From Flexithrix dorotheae DSM 6795 (lineage in GTDB: Bacteria > Bacteroidota > Bacteroidia > Cytophagales > Flammeovirgaceae): a DNA stretch of 64,000 bases. Both the position numbers and the translations under genes were made by a program. The stretch spans positions 1-64,000 of the forward strand of contig NZ_KB903434.1 in NCBI RefSeq assembly GCF_000379765.1, written 5' to 3'. How positions within the stretch are numbered: the first letter of the stretch is position 1; the number at the start of each line of letters is the position of its first letter. Under the pieces are notes generated by a model. The model saw nothing but the letters and a program-made list of their open reading frames with translations. It ran no database searches and was not told the DNA's origin. Below are positions 47,439-56,242 of the stretch, piece after piece.

Positions 47439-47975
47439 TTACATGGTTACCTTAAATGGTACCTTTACCTTTTCCCAAACCATTGCTACTTCTTTAGCTT
47501 TTTCATCAAATTGATATTCTAATCTCTCCTGAGTAGCATCCAGGCTTTCGGTTTTTACATCCACCCGCAGAGCATCTTTACTTTCATCATATTTATAAGC
47601 ACCCCATTGCTCAGCTACAGTATTGAAAATAATAGTCCAGTCCCCCGATTCTTTAGGAATAATAAAAAAACTGTACTTTCCAGCGGGCAATGCTTTCCCA
47701 TTTATTTTCACAGCTTTATCTACTTCAAAAGTAGTCGCTTCATTGGCTCCGGCTCTCCAAACTTTATCATAAGCTTCCAATCCTCCCCAAATTTTCCGTC
47801 CTTTTACAGCCGGGGAACTATAATCCATTTTTATAGTCAGACCATCAACTTTGGCTTCCAGACTTTTTGCAGGGCTGGGTTTACCCTGCGCAAAAACAGA
47901 AGACAAAGAAATACAAAAAAAGAATGTCAATAAATGTCTTAGAAAAGCTTCATTTTTTAGTGAGTAGTTCATCAT
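47439..47975 (-). CDS. DUF2911 exported protein
   Basis: A 178-residue protein with a signal peptide (cleavage near FAQG) and the DUF2911 beta-sandwich: SPAVKGRKIWGGLEAYDKVWRAGANEATTF, ALPAGKYSFFIIP and the GDWTIIFN strand. Widespread in Bacteroidota, function unknown, probably periplasmic. It is convergent with the T9SS-type gene. Confidence 0.9.
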   Translation of the reverse strand: MMNYSLKNEAFLRHLLTFFFCISLSSVFAQGKPSPAKSLEAKVDGLTIKMDYSSPAVKGRKIWGGLEAYDKVWRAGANEATTFEVDKAVKINGKALPAGKYSFFIIPKESGDWTIIFNTVAEQWGAYKYDESKDALRVDVKTESLDATQERLEYQFDEKAKEVAMVWEKVKVPFKVTM

Positions 47976-48316
47976 TAAGCGTGTTTTTGTATGAAAAAAT
48001 ATTCAAATCCTCTAACATCATATCTGATAAAATTAATTCCCACTTAAAAAATAAACCTTCAGATTTTTGTACCCAGAGATGCAACTCAGGTATTTCAGAC
48101 TTTCAATAAAATTATCAAAATACTGAATATCAATATCTTACAATCACTTCCAAATAGAAATAAATTTCAAACTCCCCAAAAACATTTTTACAGTTTAAAT
48201 TGTTATTTATGAGCCATTCAAACAATTGTTAATTTATATTTGCACTTGTTTTAAATTTTAGCACATTTGTGTAAGGTAGTTGCATCCTACCATTATTTAA
48301 TTCAGACCCCATTGTA
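47976..48316. other. 341-base divergent region upstream of dxs
   Basis: Non-coding. It holds a TATATTTG -7-like box at 48235-48242 on the dxs side. No small gene or RNA was recognised. Confidence 0.4.
48235..48242 (+). promoter_or_regulatory. possible -7 box (TATATTTG) of dxs
   Basis: Exact fit to TAnnTTTG, about 75 bases upstream of the dxs start. No TTTG -33 box is seen at the expected distance. Confidence 0.35.
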
Positions 48317-50242
48317 ATGTTAATTGAGCCAGGAGAATTACTTTCAAAAATAGATAGCCCGGACGACTTGAAAAAAATCGATCCTTCAGACCTTTATAAA
48401 GTTTGCAAGGAACTCCGTCAATATATTATTGATAATGTTTCAGTATTTGGCGGACATTTTGGGGCAAGTCTGGGGGTAGTGGAATTGACGGTTGCACTTC
48501 ATTATGTTTTCAATACACCCAGCGATCAGGTAGTTTGGGACGTTGGCCATCAGGCTTACGGTCACAAGATATTAACCGGAAGAAGGGAAAAGTTCCATAC
48601 CAACAGAACTTATCAGGGTATTTCCGGTTTTCCAAGAAGATGGGAAAGTGAGTATGACGCTTTTGGAGTAGGCCACTCTTCTACCTCAATTTCCGCTGCG
48701 CTGGGAATGGCTATGGCTTCCAAACTAAAGGGAGATAACAAAAAACAACATATTGCTGTTATTGGAGATGGCGCATTAACTGCAGGCCTTGCCTTTGAGG
48801 CTATGAATCATGCGGGTTTCACCGATTCTAACATTATCATTATTTTAAATGATAATTGTATGGCCATTGACCCAAATGTTGGCGCACTCAAAGATTATCT
48901 TACAGACATTACAACTTCCCATATTTATAACAGAATAAAGGAAGACATTTGGAAAATACTTGGCAAACTGGATAAAGTAGCCCCAGGAGCCAGAGAAGCA
49001 GCTTCAAGGTTAGATCACCTGCTAAAATCTACCCTGCTTTCCCAAAGTAATCTTTTCGAAGCGCTTAACTTAAGGTATTTCGGACCAGTTGATGGCCATG
49101 ACATCAACCACATGGTTAGTGTTTTATCTGACCTGAAAGATATTCCCGGCCCTAAGCTTTTGCACTGTATTACTACAAAAGGAAAAGGATATGGCCCGGC
49201 AGAAAAAGACCAGACCAAATGGCATGCCCCTGGAAAATTTGACAAAGTAACCGGGGAAATAAAGAAGAAAATATTTGATACACCGCAAGCTCCAAAATAT
49301 CAGGATGTTTTTGGTAATACCATCGTAGAGCTGGCGGAAAAGAATGATAAAATTGTAGGAATTACCCCGGCCATGCCATCTGGTTCATCCATGAATATCA
49401 TGATGAAAGCCATGCCTGACCGGGCTTTTGATGTAGGAATTGCCGAACAGCATGCGGTAACTTTCTCAGCAGGTCTGGCTACTCAAGGGAAATTGCCTTT
49501 CTGTAATATTTATTCCAGCTTTATGCAAAGAGCTTACGATCAGGTCATTCACGATGTGTGTATCCAAAACCTGGCAGTAAACTTTTTCCTTGATAGAGCT
49601 GGATTTGCCGGAGCTGATGGGGCAACTCACCATGGAGCTTATGATTTGGCCTACATGAGATGTTTGCCTAATCTGATTGTAGCTGCGCCAATGGATGAAC
49701 CTGAATTGAGAAACCTGATGTATTCCTCTCAATTGCCAAGAGAAGGCCAGGCTTATACCATCAGATACCCAAGAGGCCAGGGTGTAACCCCGGACTGGAA
49801 AACTGAAATGCAGGAAATTCCGGTTGGGAAAGGCAGAAAAATCAGAGATGGAAAGGATTTGGCGATCTTAACCATCGGTCATATTGGGAATTATGCCAAA
49901 GAAGTGACTGCCAGACTGGAAAAGAAAGGATTAGATATAGCACATTATGATATGCGATTTGTGAAACCCCTGGATGAGGAAATGCTTCATGAAGTTTTTT
50001 CAACATTCAACAAGGTGATCACTGTGGAAGACGGCTGTATTCAGGGAGGTTTCGGAAGTGCCATCATTGAATTTATGGTTGATAAGGGTTATGCTTCCAA
50101 AGTAAAAAGGCTTGGAATCCCGGATGAAGTGGTAGAACAGGGAGAACAAATCGAACTCCAAAGGTATTCAGGGTTTTGTCCCGATGGTATAGAGAAAGAA
50201 GTTTTAGAGTTAATTGGGAAAAAGGTAACTTCTCCATTATAA
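48317..50242 (+). CDS. dxs: 1-deoxy-D-xylulose-5-phosphate synthase
   Basis: A 641-residue thiamine-diphosphate enzyme. It joins pyruvate and glyceraldehyde-3-phosphate as the first step of the MEP pathway to isoprenoids. Motifs: DVGHQAYGHKIL (thiamine region), IAVIGDGALTAGLAFEAMNHAG with the ThDP metal site, FGPVDGHD, and the transketolase pyrimidine domain (AEQHAVTFSAGLA). Full length for the family. A strong terminator follows. No other MEP gene is in the window. Confidence 0.97.
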   Translation: MLIEPGELLSKIDSPDDLKKIDPSDLYKVCKELRQYIIDNVSVFGGHFGASLGVVELTVALHYVFNTPSDQVVWDVGHQAYGHKILTGRREKFHTNRTYQGISGFPRRWESEYDAFGVGHSSTSISAALGMAMASKLKGDNKKQHIAVIGDGALTAGLAFEAMNHAGFTDSNIIIILNDNCMAIDPNVGALKDYLTDITTSHIYNRIKEDIWKILGKLDKVAPGAREAASRLDHLLKSTLLSQSNLFEALNLRYFGPVDGHDINHMVSVLSDLKDIPGPKLLHCITTKGKGYGPAEKDQTKWHAPGKFDKVTGEIKKKIFDTPQAPKYQDVFGNTIVELAEKNDKIVGITPAMPSGSSMNIMMKAMPDRAFDVGIAEQHAVTFSAGLATQGKLPFCNIYSSFMQRAYDQVIHDVCIQNLAVNFFLDRAGFAGADGATHHGAYDLAYMRCLPNLIVAAPMDEPELRNLMYSSQLPREGQAYTIRYPRGQGVTPDWKTEMQEIPVGKGRKIRDGKDLAILTIGHIGNYAKEVTARLEKKGLDIAHYDMRFVKPLDEEMLHEVFSTFNKVITVEDGCIQGGFGSAIIEFMVDKGYASKVKRLGIPDEVVEQGEQIELQRYSGFCPDGIEKEVLELIGKKVTSPL

Positions 50243-50267
50243 AAACTTTTTAAAAGAAATATTTACA

Positions 50268-50305
50268 GCCGCCAATTTTTATAATTGGCGGCTTTTTGTT
50301 TTTTT
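50268..50305 (+). terminator. intrinsic terminator after dxs
   Basis: GCCGCCAAT pairs with ATTGGCGGC (9 bp, GC-rich for this genome), loop of 7, then TTTTTGTTTTTTT. It also shows that the open frame at 50285 upstream of the permease ATG is not coding. Confidence 0.95.
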
Positions 50306-50344
50306 AAAGGAAGATTTCATTCTAACTACATTTTTCCTACTAAA

Positions 50345-51670
50345 ATGAACAAACCTCCGGAAACTGATCAACAAACTGGCTTAAAAAAAACACTGGGACC
50401 ATTAATGCTATGGGGGCTTGGTGTAGGATATGTGATTTCCGGGATGTATTTCGGATGGAATTTAGGATTGGAAAAAGGGGGAACCATGGGCATGGCCATT
50501 GCCACCTTTTTCATCATCATCATGTACATTACCTTTACTTTTAGCTACACAGAACTGGCCTGTGCAATTCCCAAAGCCGGTGGTGCTTTTGATTATGCGG
50601 ACAGGGGACTGGGCAAAAATCTCGGATTTCTGGCGGGAATGGCACAATTAGTAGAATTTGTTTTTGCTCCTCCAGCAATTGCACTTGCTATTGGAGCTTA
50701 TTTTAATATTTTCCTTCCGGATATTAATCCGCTAATGATCGCTATAATTGCCTATTTAATTTTTACAGGCTTAAATATTTATGGTGTAAAAGCAGCCGCT
50801 TCCTTTGAATTAATCATTACAGTATTTGCTGTAGTAGAATTATTAATATTTGCTGGAGCTACACTTCCTTCATTCGAGTTTGAAAACCTCACTAAAAATG
50901 CACTACCCAATGGTTTTACCGGAGCATTTGCCGCAATTCCATTTGCCATCTGGTTTTTCCTTGCCATAGAAGGAGTTGCCAATGTGGCGGAGGAAACTAT
51001 CAACCCTCAAAGAAATGTATTGATTGGTTTTGGCTCTGCTTTACTGACTTTGGTAACCTTATGTTTGCTCACATTTGCTTCTTCTGTAGGTGTAGCCGGC
51101 TGGGAAGCAGTAGTATTCAATCCGGAAACCAATGAGTTATCCGATTCTCCATTGCCACTTGCTTTGGGCAGGGTAGTAGGAGAAAGTGCATTTTTGTATC
51201 ACCTTTTGATTGTGATCGGACTTTTTGGTTTAGTAGCCTCTTTCCATGGAATTATCTTAGCAGCAGGAAGAGCGACTTTTGAATTTGGCAGAATTGGTTA
51301 TTTCCCTAAAAAACTGGGCTTAGTGAATAAAAAATTCCAGACACCTGCCAATGCTCTAATAGTCAACCTGATTATCGGAATTCTTGCCTTACTGACTGGA
51401 AAAACCGGAGAAATTATTACCATAGCCTGTTTTGGAGCATTAACCCTTTATTTCATTTCCATGATAGCCCTAATTCAACTTCGGAAAAAAGAGCCAAATT
51501 TGGAAAGACCTTTTAAAGTCCCGCTTTATCCCATTTTTCCCTATTTAGCTTTGATTATTGCCGTTTTTTCTTTCATTTCAATGACCATTTATAACTTAGA
51601 GCTGGCCGGAGTTTATTTCGGAATCATTTTTATTTCCTTTATTGGGTTTAAACTTTTTGTAAGGAAATAA
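50345..51670 (+). CDS. APC-family permease of the ethanolamine type
   Basis: About 441 residues from the ATG at 50345 (earlier in-frame codons lie in the dxs terminator). Twelve membrane helices. The start LKKTLGPLMLWGLGVGYVIS and the stretches GMYFGWNLGL and FVFAPPAIALAIGAYFNIF match ethanolamine permeases of the APC superfamily, which import ethanolamine. A glutamine-synthetase-like ligase gene follows after 207 bases, and a gamma-glutamylation route for the substrate is likely (inference). Confidence 0.85.
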   Translation: MNKPPETDQQTGLKKTLGPLMLWGLGVGYVISGMYFGWNLGLEKGGTMGMAIATFFIIIMYITFTFSYTELACAIPKAGGAFDYADRGLGKNLGFLAGMAQLVEFVFAPPAIALAIGAYFNIFLPDINPLMIAIIAYLIFTGLNIYGVKAAASFELIITVFAVVELLIFAGATLPSFEFENLTKNALPNGFTGAFAAIPFAIWFFLAIEGVANVAEETINPQRNVLIGFGSALLTLVTLCLLTFASSVGVAGWEAVVFNPETNELSDSPLPLALGRVVGESAFLYHLLIVIGLFGLVASFHGIILAAGRATFEFGRIGYFPKKLGLVNKKFQTPANALIVNLIIGILALLTGKTGEIITIACFGALTLYFISMIALIQLRKKEPNLERPFKVPLYPIFPYLALIIAVFSFISMTIYNLELAGVYFGIIFISFIGFKLFVRK

Positions 51671-51746
51671 ATCGAAGTGATTCAAACTTATTGTTTTTAA
51701 CCGAAAATGAATTTAAAAGAGACTTATTAAGACACTTTTTGAAAAG

Positions 51747-51761
51747 AATAGCAGCGCTATT
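51747..51761. repeat. 15-base interrupted palindrome, copy A
   Basis: AATAGCAGCGCTATT: the arms AATAGC and GCTATT flank AGC. The same 15 bases occur at 44857-44871 in reverse orientation. The site is intergenic between the permease and the ligase genes. Confidence 0.5.
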
Positions 51762-51877
51762 ATTGAAAAAAGTAACGCAGAAAAGGCTTTTTTAAAACAT
51801 TTTTCAGGAAATAGAAAAAGTTTAAATCACTTCATTCAATAAAACATCAATCTCCAAATCGAAAACAATATTCAAAA

Positions 51878-53236
51878 ATGACCAAAGACCAGATCATTGA
51901 AGAAGTAAAAAATTCTCCCTTAAATAAAGTAAAACTTGCCATTTGCGATATCGATGGGATTTTAAGGGGAAAAGTAATCCACAAGGAAAAGTTTTTATCG
52001 GTGGTAGAAACAGGATTTGGTTTTTGTGATGTAGTATTTGGATGGGATGCAGCAGATGTTTCTTATGACAATGGAAAATTTACAGGATGGCATACTGGCT
52101 ATCCTGATGCACAGGCTGTACTTGATTTAACTACCTACCGAAAAGTCCCATGGGATAATGATATTCCATTTTTCCTTGCAGATTTTAAAAGCGGGGCTGA
52201 TAAGGCTCTGGATATTTGCCCCAGGAGCTTATTAAAAAAAATTACTGCAGAAGCCAGAGGTTTAGGTTTTACACCTTTTTTCTCACAGGAATTTGAATGG
52301 TTTAATTTTAAAGAAACTTCCCAAAGTCTGGCAGATAAACAATTCAGTCAACCCCAGCCGATTACCCCGGGAATGTTTGGTTATTCCATCTTAAGGGCAA
52401 CCATTGGCAGTGAATTTTTCAACAGCCTTTTCGATCAATTAGAACAATTTGGCGTACCGTTGGAAGGCCTGCACACCGAAACAGGTCCGGGAGTTTTTGA
52501 AGCCGCCATTATGTACAGTGAAATTTTAGAAGCAGCCGACAGGGCGGTATTATTTAAAACAGGAGCTAAGGAAATTGCCTACAAACAAAATATAATGGCC
52601 ACCTTTATGGCCAAATGGAATGAAAAATTACCAGGTTGTAGTGGTCATGTTCATCAAAGTTTATGGGACGATCAAAAAAAGAACAATCTCTTTTATGATG
52701 AGAAAAAGGCCCACCAGATGAGTGATTTAATGGAAAGTTATATGGCAGGTCAATTACATTGCCTTCCATATATGCTCCCTATGGTTGCTCCAACAATTAA
52801 CAGTTATAAAAGATTAGTGGAAGGCGCCTGGGCACCCACTACCCTCACCTGGGGAATTGATAACAGAACCGTAGCCTTAAGGGCTTTACCCGGCTCCAAA
52901 AAATCTACCCGACTGGAAACCAGAGTTGTTGGCTCTGATGTAAACCCGTACCTAGCCATGTCAGCTTGTCTGGCCGCGGGTCTTTATGGAATTAAACATA
53001 AATTGAAATTAGAAGTAAAGCCTACCCAAGGCAATGGCTATGAGAATTTTTCGAATGGGACACTGCCATCATCTCTTGAAGAAGCTACCGCAAAAATGAA
53101 AAACTCAGAAATTTCCCGAGAATTATTTGGGGAAGAGTTTGTGGACCACTTTGTGCGCACCAGGGAGTGGGAAGTCAGGCAGTTTGCTCAAAAAGTAACC
53201 GACTGGGAATTAAAAAGATATTTTGAAATAATTTAA
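51878..53236 (+). CDS. glutamine-synthetase-like gamma-glutamyl ligase (GlnA3/GlnA4 type)
   Basis: A 452-residue protein of the GS superfamily. The N-terminal ICDIDGILRGK segment and the C-terminal catalytic part (EFEWFNF, ETGPGVFEAAI, GCSGHVHQSLWD, GIDNRTVALRALPGS, STRLETRVVGSDVNPYLA) are as in the glutamyl-amide ligases rather than in GlnA. In Streptomyces such enzymes join glutamate to polyamines or ethanolamine. Here the ethanolamine-type permease gene precedes, so gamma-glutamylethanolamide formation is plausible but untested. Its stop is one base before the MOSC gene ATG. Confidence 0.85.
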   Translation: MTKDQIIEEVKNSPLNKVKLAICDIDGILRGKVIHKEKFLSVVETGFGFCDVVFGWDAADVSYDNGKFTGWHTGYPDAQAVLDLTTYRKVPWDNDIPFFLADFKSGADKALDICPRSLLKKITAEARGLGFTPFFSQEFEWFNFKETSQSLADKQFSQPQPITPGMFGYSILRATIGSEFFNSLFDQLEQFGVPLEGLHTETGPGVFEAAIMYSEILEAADRAVLFKTGAKEIAYKQNIMATFMAKWNEKLPGCSGHVHQSLWDDQKKNNLFYDEKKAHQMSDLMESYMAGQLHCLPYMLPMVAPTINSYKRLVEGAWAPTTLTWGIDNRTVALRALPGSKKSTRLETRVVGSDVNPYLAMSACLAAGLYGIKHKLKLEVKPTQGNGYENFSNGTLPSSLEEATAKMKNSEISRELFGEEFVDHFVRTREWEVRQFAQKVTDWELKRYFEII

Positions 53237-53237
53237 G

Positions 53238-54053
53238 ATGGATATTCAACTTACTGAAATCAATATTTACCCTGTAAAATCACTAGCAGGAATTAGCATA
53301 AAAGAATCAATTCTGGAAGACACCGGCCTGCAATATGATAGAAGATGGATGCTTGTAGATGAAAACGGCAGATTTCTTAGCCAGCGGAAACATCCAAAAA
53401 TGGCTTTGGCCAAAACCCGGATCATCAGTGATCAGCTGATTATTTCTGTAAAAGATTTTGGTGAACTAAATATCGACAAAAAACTACAGACTGGGGAAAA
53501 AACTACTGTAGAGGTATGGGACGACCATTGCGAAGCTGTTTTTTTAAGTGATCAATATGACCAATGGTTTTCCGAATTTTTAGACTTTAAATGCCGACTG
53601 GTTTATATGCCAAATGATTCGAATAGAATTGTGGACACGCGATACAATCCGGATGGAAAAATTGTAAGTTTTGCAGACGGCTATCCCAATCTTTTGATTT
53701 CAGAGGCTTCTTTGGCAGATCTAAATACCCGATTGGACAGTCCGGTACCCATGAATAGATTTCGGCCAAATTTAGTAGTAAATGGCACACTTCCTTACGC
53801 TGAAGATTCCTGGGACAAAATTAAAATTGGGGAAATTGATTTCACAGTAGCAAAACCATGTGCCAGGTGTGTGCTTACCACGATAGATCAGGAAAATGGG
53901 CAAAAGGGAAAAGAACCTCTAAAAACCTTGTCCAGCTACAGAAAAAAGGATAAAAAAATCTATTTCGGACAAAACCTTTTACATGCCAACAACGGTATTT
54001 TAAAGCTGGGCAACTCTTTAAATATTCTAAAATCTAAAATTAGTATGATTTAA
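53238..54053 (+). CDS. MOSC-domain protein (YcbX-like)
   Basis: A 271-residue protein with the MOSC N-terminal beta barrel (TEINIYPVKSLAGISI, GLQYDRRWMLVDENGRFLSQR) and the MOSC domain (MNRFRPNLVV, then PCARCVLTTID carrying the likely active cysteine). MOSC proteins bind a molybdenum cofactor and reduce N-hydroxylated compounds, or carry sulfur. No ferredoxin domain is fused at the C-terminus, unlike YcbX. Start is one base after the ligase stop, so they are co-translated. Confidence 0.85.
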   Translation: MDIQLTEINIYPVKSLAGISIKESILEDTGLQYDRRWMLVDENGRFLSQRKHPKMALAKTRIISDQLIISVKDFGELNIDKKLQTGEKTTVEVWDDHCEAVFLSDQYDQWFSEFLDFKCRLVYMPNDSNRIVDTRYNPDGKIVSFADGYPNLLISEASLADLNTRLDSPVPMNRFRPNLVVNGTLPYAEDSWDKIKIGEIDFTVAKPCARCVLTTIDQENGQKGKEPLKTLSSYRKKDKKIYFGQNLLHANNGILKLGNSLNILKSKISMI

Positions 54054-54287
54054 AGCCTGTTTTTTATTAGCCTGTTTATTCAATTCTTACATCAAATCAT
54101 GTAAAACTAAACACCTGCCTATCTATATGAATTAATACCGAATTGGCAATATTACCGTTAATGGAACTTAATAAAATAATATCAAAAGCACGATAGATAT
54201 ATTTTGGTAAAGCACCTGCGTTCAAAAAACATCAAAATTAGGTAAAAAACTTACAAGGGTGCCTTTTTTAAGTTAGCGGAAGAATAT

Positions 54288-54932
54288 ATGAGATTAATAT
54301 TTACTTGTCTTTTAGTATTAAATTCAATTTTTGTAATCAACCAGGCAATGGCTCAACAAAAGGCTCCAAGGCCAAAATGCCTAATCAACCATAAAGAAAG
54401 GCCTGACGATTGCAGCCATGGAGGAGGACTTGTCATTGAATCAGCATTTGTTGTTTCAATGATAGAGGATGAAGAGGTAGAGGTTGTAATGTATTTCCAA
54501 AAGTACAACGGCTCCTGGGAAAGAAAAACTTATAGCAGAAAGGGCTCTGGAGAACTGATGTTAGACATTGCCTCCTGTGATTATACCGGAAATTATTTCT
54601 GTTTTCCCTACTATAAGTACCTGGATAACCTGAAGGTTCCTACCGGTGTGGAAGTGGAAACCATGCACGCTAAAAAAGGGACTTCACCCAGATTCAGAGT
54701 TTCAGAAATGAACAGAATAGACGATTGTAAAGGTGCTCAAATCGTAAAGGGAGAAGTTTTTACTCCAAATGGTGAAGAAGTAAAAATCACTTTGTTCCTT
54801 GAAAAGAAGGACGGACACTGGCGGAAAAAAGACTATCTTTTAGTGGGAAGCGGCTCAATCTATCTCGATATTGAAGACTGCGAACTCACTGGAAAATATA
54901 AATCCAAAATTCAAATTATGAGGGCTTTCTAG
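54288..54932 (+). CDS. exported protein with an internal duplication
   Basis: A 214-residue protein with a signal peptide (cleavage near AMAQQ). Two copies of a domain of about 100 residues are visible: first unit about 64-103 (VEVVMYFQKYNGSW to GSGELMLDIASCDYTGNY), second about 165-204 (VKITLFLEKKDGHW to GSGSIYLDIEDCELTGKY), each preceded by DDC. The cysteines are kept in both. The family is not recognised. It is convergent with recF. Confidence 0.75.
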   Translation: MRLIFTCLLVLNSIFVINQAMAQQKAPRPKCLINHKERPDDCSHGGGLVIESAFVVSMIEDEEVEVVMYFQKYNGSWERKTYSRKGSGELMLDIASCDYTGNYFCFPYYKYLDNLKVPTGVEVETMHAKKGTSPRFRVSEMNRIDDCKGAQIVKGEVFTPNGEEVKITLFLEKKDGHWRKKDYLLVGSGSIYLDIEDCELTGKYKSKIQIMRAF

Positions 54933-54938
54933 CTAGAA

Positions 54939-54965
54939 AATTGATGTGGTTTCATCAAGTTTTTC
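54939..54965. terminator. small hairpin between convergent genes
   Basis: TTGATG pairs with CATCAA across a TGGTTT loop and is followed by GTTTTT. It serves the duplicated-domain gene. Confidence 0.4.
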
Positions 54966-56064
54966 AGGTTCCGGGAATAATTTCTTCCATATTATAGAAA
55001 GCCACCTTTTCCCTCATATTATCCAGTAAAACGGCTGATCGCTCTGGTCTGGCATCTGTAAGAAAGATTTGCCCAAAAGTACCTTTGGAAACCAATTCCA
55101 GTAATTTTGCTATTCTATTATCATCAAGTTTGTCGAATATATCATCAAGCAGCAACAGCGGTTTATTTTGGGTAATTTCATAAATTACCTGAAACTGGGC
55201 TAGTTTTAATGAAATTACAAAGGACTTTTGCTGGCCCTGGGAACCAAATTTCTTGAGGGGGTAGTTGGAAATTTCAAATAGGAAATCATCTTTATGAATA
55301 CCCATACATGTACGCTGAAGCTGTAAATCCTTTTTGATATTCCTTCTAAATTCTTCCTCAAAATTTGCAGTCTGATGATGAGATTGATAGGTGAGTGCAA
55401 CTGGCTCAGCCTCATCACTAATAAAAGCATAATTTTCAAGGAAAATAGGTAAAAATTCTTCCACAAAAGCGTTTCGTTTTTCATAGATGCTTTTTCCCAA
55501 CCCAATGATGGGTTCATTGTAAGAATCCAGCAAATCCTGATCAAAGGTCCTGTTTTCGAAAAAATACTTTAAGAGATTATTTCTTTGCCGAATTAAGTGA
55601 TTATACTTCAATAGGTTATCCAAATAAATTTTATCCGTTTGAGAAATGGTATTGTCCATGAATTTTCTTCGGATTTCACTTCCTTCCCTCACCAAATCTG
55701 TATCATATGGGGTAATGAGGACACAGGGAAATTTCCCAATGTGTTCACTAACTTTTTCGTATTCTTTTTTATTGAGTCTAAAGGATTTTTTCCGGCCATT
55801 TTTAAGACTGCAATGAATTTTAAATTTTCGCTCTCCTGAATCAATTTCTCCTTCCACCAAAAAAAATGGATCACCGTGTTTTATATTTTGGTTATCTACA
55901 TAATTAAATGCGCTTTTTGTCATGCACAGATAATTGATGGCATCGAGTAAATTGGTTTTACCTACGCCATTTGCCCCCACAATGCAATTTATATCTTTTG
56001 GAAATTCAAGATCTAAATGTTCATAGTTTTTAAAAGATAGTAAATGTAAATTTTGTAAATGCAT
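54964..56064 (-). CDS. recF: DNA replication and repair protein RecF
   Basis: A 366-residue protein starting at the ATG at 56064 (an earlier TTG is in frame but gives an atypical start). It is an ABC/SMC-like ATPase that helps load RecA at gaps. Walker A GANGVGKTNLLDAI, signature FGSQGQQKSF and Walker B PLLLLDDIFDKL are intact. N-terminus MHLQNLHLLSFKNYEHLDLEF is typical. It is not beside dnaN or gyrB in this window. Confidence 0.96.
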   Translation of the reverse strand: MHLQNLHLLSFKNYEHLDLEFPKDINCIVGANGVGKTNLLDAINYLCMTKSAFNYVDNQNIKHGDPFFLVEGEIDSGERKFKIHCSLKNGRKKSFRLNKKEYEKVSEHIGKFPCVLITPYDTDLVREGSEIRRKFMDNTISQTDKIYLDNLLKYNHLIRQRNNLLKYFFENRTFDQDLLDSYNEPIIGLGKSIYEKRNAFVEEFLPIFLENYAFISDEAEPVALTYQSHHQTANFEEEFRRNIKKDLQLQRTCMGIHKDDFLFEISNYPLKKFGSQGQQKSFVISLKLAQFQVIYEITQNKPLLLLDDIFDKLDDNRIAKLLELVSKGTFGQIFLTDARPERSAVLLDNMREKVAFYNMEEIIPGT

Positions 56065-56242
56065 GAACAACCAACTTTAACCTCACCCAATAGTAATACT
56101 TTTCACTGCTTCAGGTAAATTATTTCTGCCTCTAAAACTCAATAAATTTTGGACTAAATTACGAAAAACAAATGATCAGGACTTTTTTAAGAGTTGAAAT
56201 TGTGCAAATTTGCTAAAATAATCAAGATTCACTTTTCAAGAA

